Origin: JAMXLJ01 sp036558745
Lineage (GTDB): Bacteria > Actinomycetota > Acidimicrobiia > IMCC26256 > JAMXLJ01
Reading direction: 5' to 3'
Assembly: GCA_036558745.1 (NCBI GenBank)
Contig: DATBEZ010000031.1
Span: 1 to 64,000 of the forward strand
DNA: 64,000 nt
Below the pieces are notes generated by a model. It was not told where the DNA came from. It was given only the letters and a program-made list of their open reading frames with translations, and did no database searches. Made by a program: the position numbers and the translations under genes. Positions within the stretch are counted from its first letter, which is position 1. Each line of letters begins with the position of its first letter. Shown piece after piece: positions 62,313-64,000 of this stretch.

Positions 62313-62887
62313 GACCCGCCCGAGCCGTCGGCGGACTTGGGCGGGAGGATCCGGGCCGGCACGCCGACCGCGGTGCAGCCGGGCGGAACGTCGTGGAGGA
62401 CGACCGCGTTCGCGCCGACGACCGCGCCGTCACCCACGGTCACCTCGCCGAGCACCTTCGCGCCCGCGTAGATCTCGACGCCGTCACCGATCGTCGGACG
62501 CGCGTCCGGTCGCGAGAACCCCACGGTCACCTGCTGGTTGATCCAGCAGTTCGCGCCGACCCGGCGTGCCGCGACGATCGTCGCGAACCCGTGCTGGATG
62601 AACAGCCCCGGACCGATGTCGGCGCACGCGAGGTGCAGCGTCCGCTCGCCGGGATACAGCCACGCGGCGACGACCGCCCCCAACGCCGACGCACCACCCG
62701 CGCGCCGCAGCCGGTAGTAGAAGAGCGTGCGGAACTCCGGGTACGCGGCGAGCAACGCGAGCAGCGCGCGCTCGGGCGCGACGTCGAGCCCGACGATCGT
62801 GCGCCAGCGCTCGACGTCGGCCCCGATGCGCTCGCGCGCGGGTCCCTGGGGCACGACGAGCAGCGGGGCGTACCACCATCGGCGCAC
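62282..62887 (-). CDS. Serine-acetyltransferase-like hexapeptide O-acetyltransferase
   Basis: 201 residues, GTG start. Left-handed beta-helix acetyltransferase of the CysE/WcaB type: IGPGLFIQHGFATIVAARRVGANCWINQQVTVGF, IGDGVEIYAGAKVLGEVTVGDGAVVGANAVV and VPPGCTAVGVPARIL. In polysaccharide loci such proteins O-acetylate sugars. The catalytic His is in QHGFATI. It lies 50 bases after the dehydrogenase gene, same strand, and overlaps the convergent GT2 fusion gene at its 3' end. Confidence 0.85.
   Translation of the reverse strand: MRRWWYAPLLVVPQGPARERIGADVERWRTIVGLDVAPERALLALLAAYPEFRTLFYYRLRRAGGASALGAVVAAWLYPGERTLHLACADIGPGLFIQHGFATIVAARRVGANCWINQQVTVGFSRPDARPTIGDGVEIYAGAKVLGEVTVGDGAVVGANAVVLHDVPPGCTAVGVPARILPPKSADGSGGSQPETREPSP
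62288..62330. terminator. Nested hairpin over overlapping gene ends
   Basis: CGACGGCTCG (62288-62297) pairs with CGAGCCGTCG (62321-62330); inside, GTCTC (62301-62305) pairs with GAGAC (62311-62315). It covers the stop of the plus-strand GT2 fusion and the last codons of the minus-strand acetyltransferase. Confidence 0.5.
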
Positions 62888-62937
62888 GATGCGCCCCAGC
62901 GACCGCGCGTCGAACGACGGCGCACCCGACTTCGGCG

Positions 62938-64000
62938 TCAGAGCAGTTCGCCCTCGAAGGGATACCCGCGCAGCAGCGCCTTCGTGTCGAAGACGAGCCG
63001 CGCGTGCGCGGCGATGTCGGCCGGCTGGAACTCGGGGTGGTCGACGAGCACCACGACCAGGTCGGCCGCTTCCAGCTCGGCCGGCGTGTAGTCGACCAGC
63101 TCGAAGCCGAGCGCGGGTCGCACCATCGCCGGGACGTGCGGATCACAGGCGTGCAGGTCGGCGCCGAGCGCGGCCAGGCGTTCCGCGACGACGAGCGACG
63201 GCGACTCCCGGCAGTCCGACGTGCCCGCCTTGTACGTCACGCCGAGCAGGAGGATGCGCGTGTCGCGTACGGGCCGTCCGTAGCGGTTCAGCAACCCGGT
63301 GACGCGATGCACCACGTAGTCGGGCATCGCCTCGTTGACCTCGTTCGCGAGCTCGACGAGGCGGAACGGGTGGCCGGAGCGGCGACGCACACGCCACGAC
63401 AGGTACGACGGGTCGACCGGGAGGCAGTGGCCGCCGACGCCGGGCCCGGGCGTGAACCTGAGGTACCCGAACGGCTTGGTCGACGCGGCGTCGATCGCGC
63501 TCCAGATGTCCACGCCGAGGTCGCCCGCGAACATCGCGAGCTCGTTCATCAGCGCGATGTTCACGTGGCGGAAGGTGTTCTCGAACAGCTTGACGAGCTC
63601 GGCCTCGGCGGTGGAGCCGACCGGCACCACCTTCTCCACCAGCGCGCCGTAGAACGCCTCCACGCACCGCAGCGACGGCTCGTCGATGCCCGACACGACC
63701 TTGGGCGTGGTCTCGAAGCTCCAGCGGGAGTTGCCGGGGTCGATGCGCTCGGGCGAGTACCCCAGGAAGAAGTCGCGGCCGGCCTGGAGACCGGAGCGCT
63801 CGAGGATCGGGCGCACCAGCTCCTCGGTCGTGCCCGGGTACGTCGTCGACTCGAGGACGACGAGCGCACCGGGGGTCAGGGCGCCCGCGAGCGTCGCGGC
63901 CGCGGTCTCCACGAAGGAGAGGTCGGGGACGCCGTCGCGAAGCGGGGTGGGCACCGAGATGACCGCGACGTCGAAGCCGGCGAGGTCGGCCGGGTCGCCG
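62938..64000 (-). CDS. Nucleotide-sugar dehydrogenase (UDP-HexNAc type), 5' end missing
   Basis: 354 complete codons; the N-terminal NAD-binding part lies beyond the window, but the frame is open to its edge (DVAVISVPTPL). VVLESTTYPGTTEELV, LGYSPERIDPGN, ENTFRHVNIALMNELA and GPGVGGHCLPVDPSYL with the catalytic Cys are family motifs, followed by LLGVTYKAGTSDCRESPS. It oxidises a UDP-sugar at C6 to a uronic acid, most like the WbpA/UDP-HexNAc group (inference from PERIDPGN). It would supply an acidic sugar. Confidence 0.88.
   Translation of the reverse strand, partial: GDPADLAGFDVAVISVPTPLRDGVPDLSFVETAAATLAGALTPGALVVLESTTYPGTTEELVRPILERSGLQAGRDFFLGYSPERIDPGNSRWSFETTPKVVSGIDEPSLRCVEAFYGALVEKVVPVGSTAEAELVKLFENTFRHVNIALMNELAMFAGDLGVDIWSAIDAASTKPFGYLRFTPGPGVGGHCLPVDPSYLSWRVRRRSGHPFRLVELANEVNEAMPDYVVHRVTGLLNRYGRPVRDTRILLLGVTYKAGTSDCRESPSLVVAERLAALGADLHACDPHVPAMVRPALGFELVDYTPAELEAADLVVVLVDHPEFQPADIAAHARLVFDTKALLRGYPFEGELL

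Overview
The window is about 70 % GC, densely coding, rich in GTG starts and 4-base stop/start overlaps. Gene content points to a high-GC actinobacterium: a mycobacterial-type dCTP deaminase, an AftD-like arabinofuranosyltransferase (DUF3367), Tad-type pseudopilins, an SCO6745-family protein, and many TetR regulators and flavin monooxygenases. The class Acidimicrobiia is my best guess. This is inferred from content, since there is no rRNA here.

Left part (1-31 kb). It opens with the 3' part of an ECF41/SigJ-like sigma factor. DNA repair and nucleotide genes (tag, dcd), an acyltransferase, a class III cyclase and a tRNA-Gly(CCC) follow. A less GC-rich patch at 4.5-5.7 kb carries a candidate 55-residue protein and a decayed LamG gene. 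An unknown gene then sits next to a TerB/COQ4-like fusion. Next are a TetR/diiron-protein pair, and a four-gene operon of ECF sigma factor, Gly/Asn-rich membrane protein, TadE and TadG that ends in a perfect hairpin. From 12.6 to 26.2 kb lie VOC proteins, a nitronate monooxygenase, dinB, a phosphotransferase, a GGEEF diguanylate cyclase, an acyl-CoA dehydrogenase / Baeyer-Villiger monooxygenase / TetR operon and an IclR / luciferase-like monooxygenase pair. Several inverted repeats in front of these genes look like operators. A 1507-residue AftD-like enzyme follows.

Right part (31-64 kb) is a large surface-polysaccharide locus. The initiating sugar phosphotransferase (38.97-39.66 kb) lies in a six-gene chain (41.66 to 35.21 kb) in which every junction is an NTGA overlap: deacetylase, GT4, sugar-phosphate transferase, carbamoyltransferase, DegT aminotransferase, GT2. 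Around it are a membrane 4,6-dehydratase, two GT-C enzymes, further GT4/GT2 enzymes, a GNAT protein, a methyltransferase, an O-antigen-type ABC exporter (Wzm/Wzt), a Wzz/tyrosine-kinase fusion, a polymerase-like membrane protein with PYARF repeats, a parallel beta-helix lipoprotein, a CMAH/NamH-like MBL-Rieske oxygenase, a hexapeptide acetyltransferase and, cut by the window end, a nucleotide-sugar dehydrogenase. Having both an ABC exporter and Wzz/polymerase-type genes suggests two glycans, or one assembled by a mixed route.

Most unusual points: two paralogues (48.0-49.5 and 60.9-62.3 kb) that join a sulfotransferase-like N-terminal region to a GT2 domain; coupling of one of them to the Rieske protein; the PYARF tail; the TerB/COQ4 fusion; and inverted repeats lying over the 3' ends of convergent genes.
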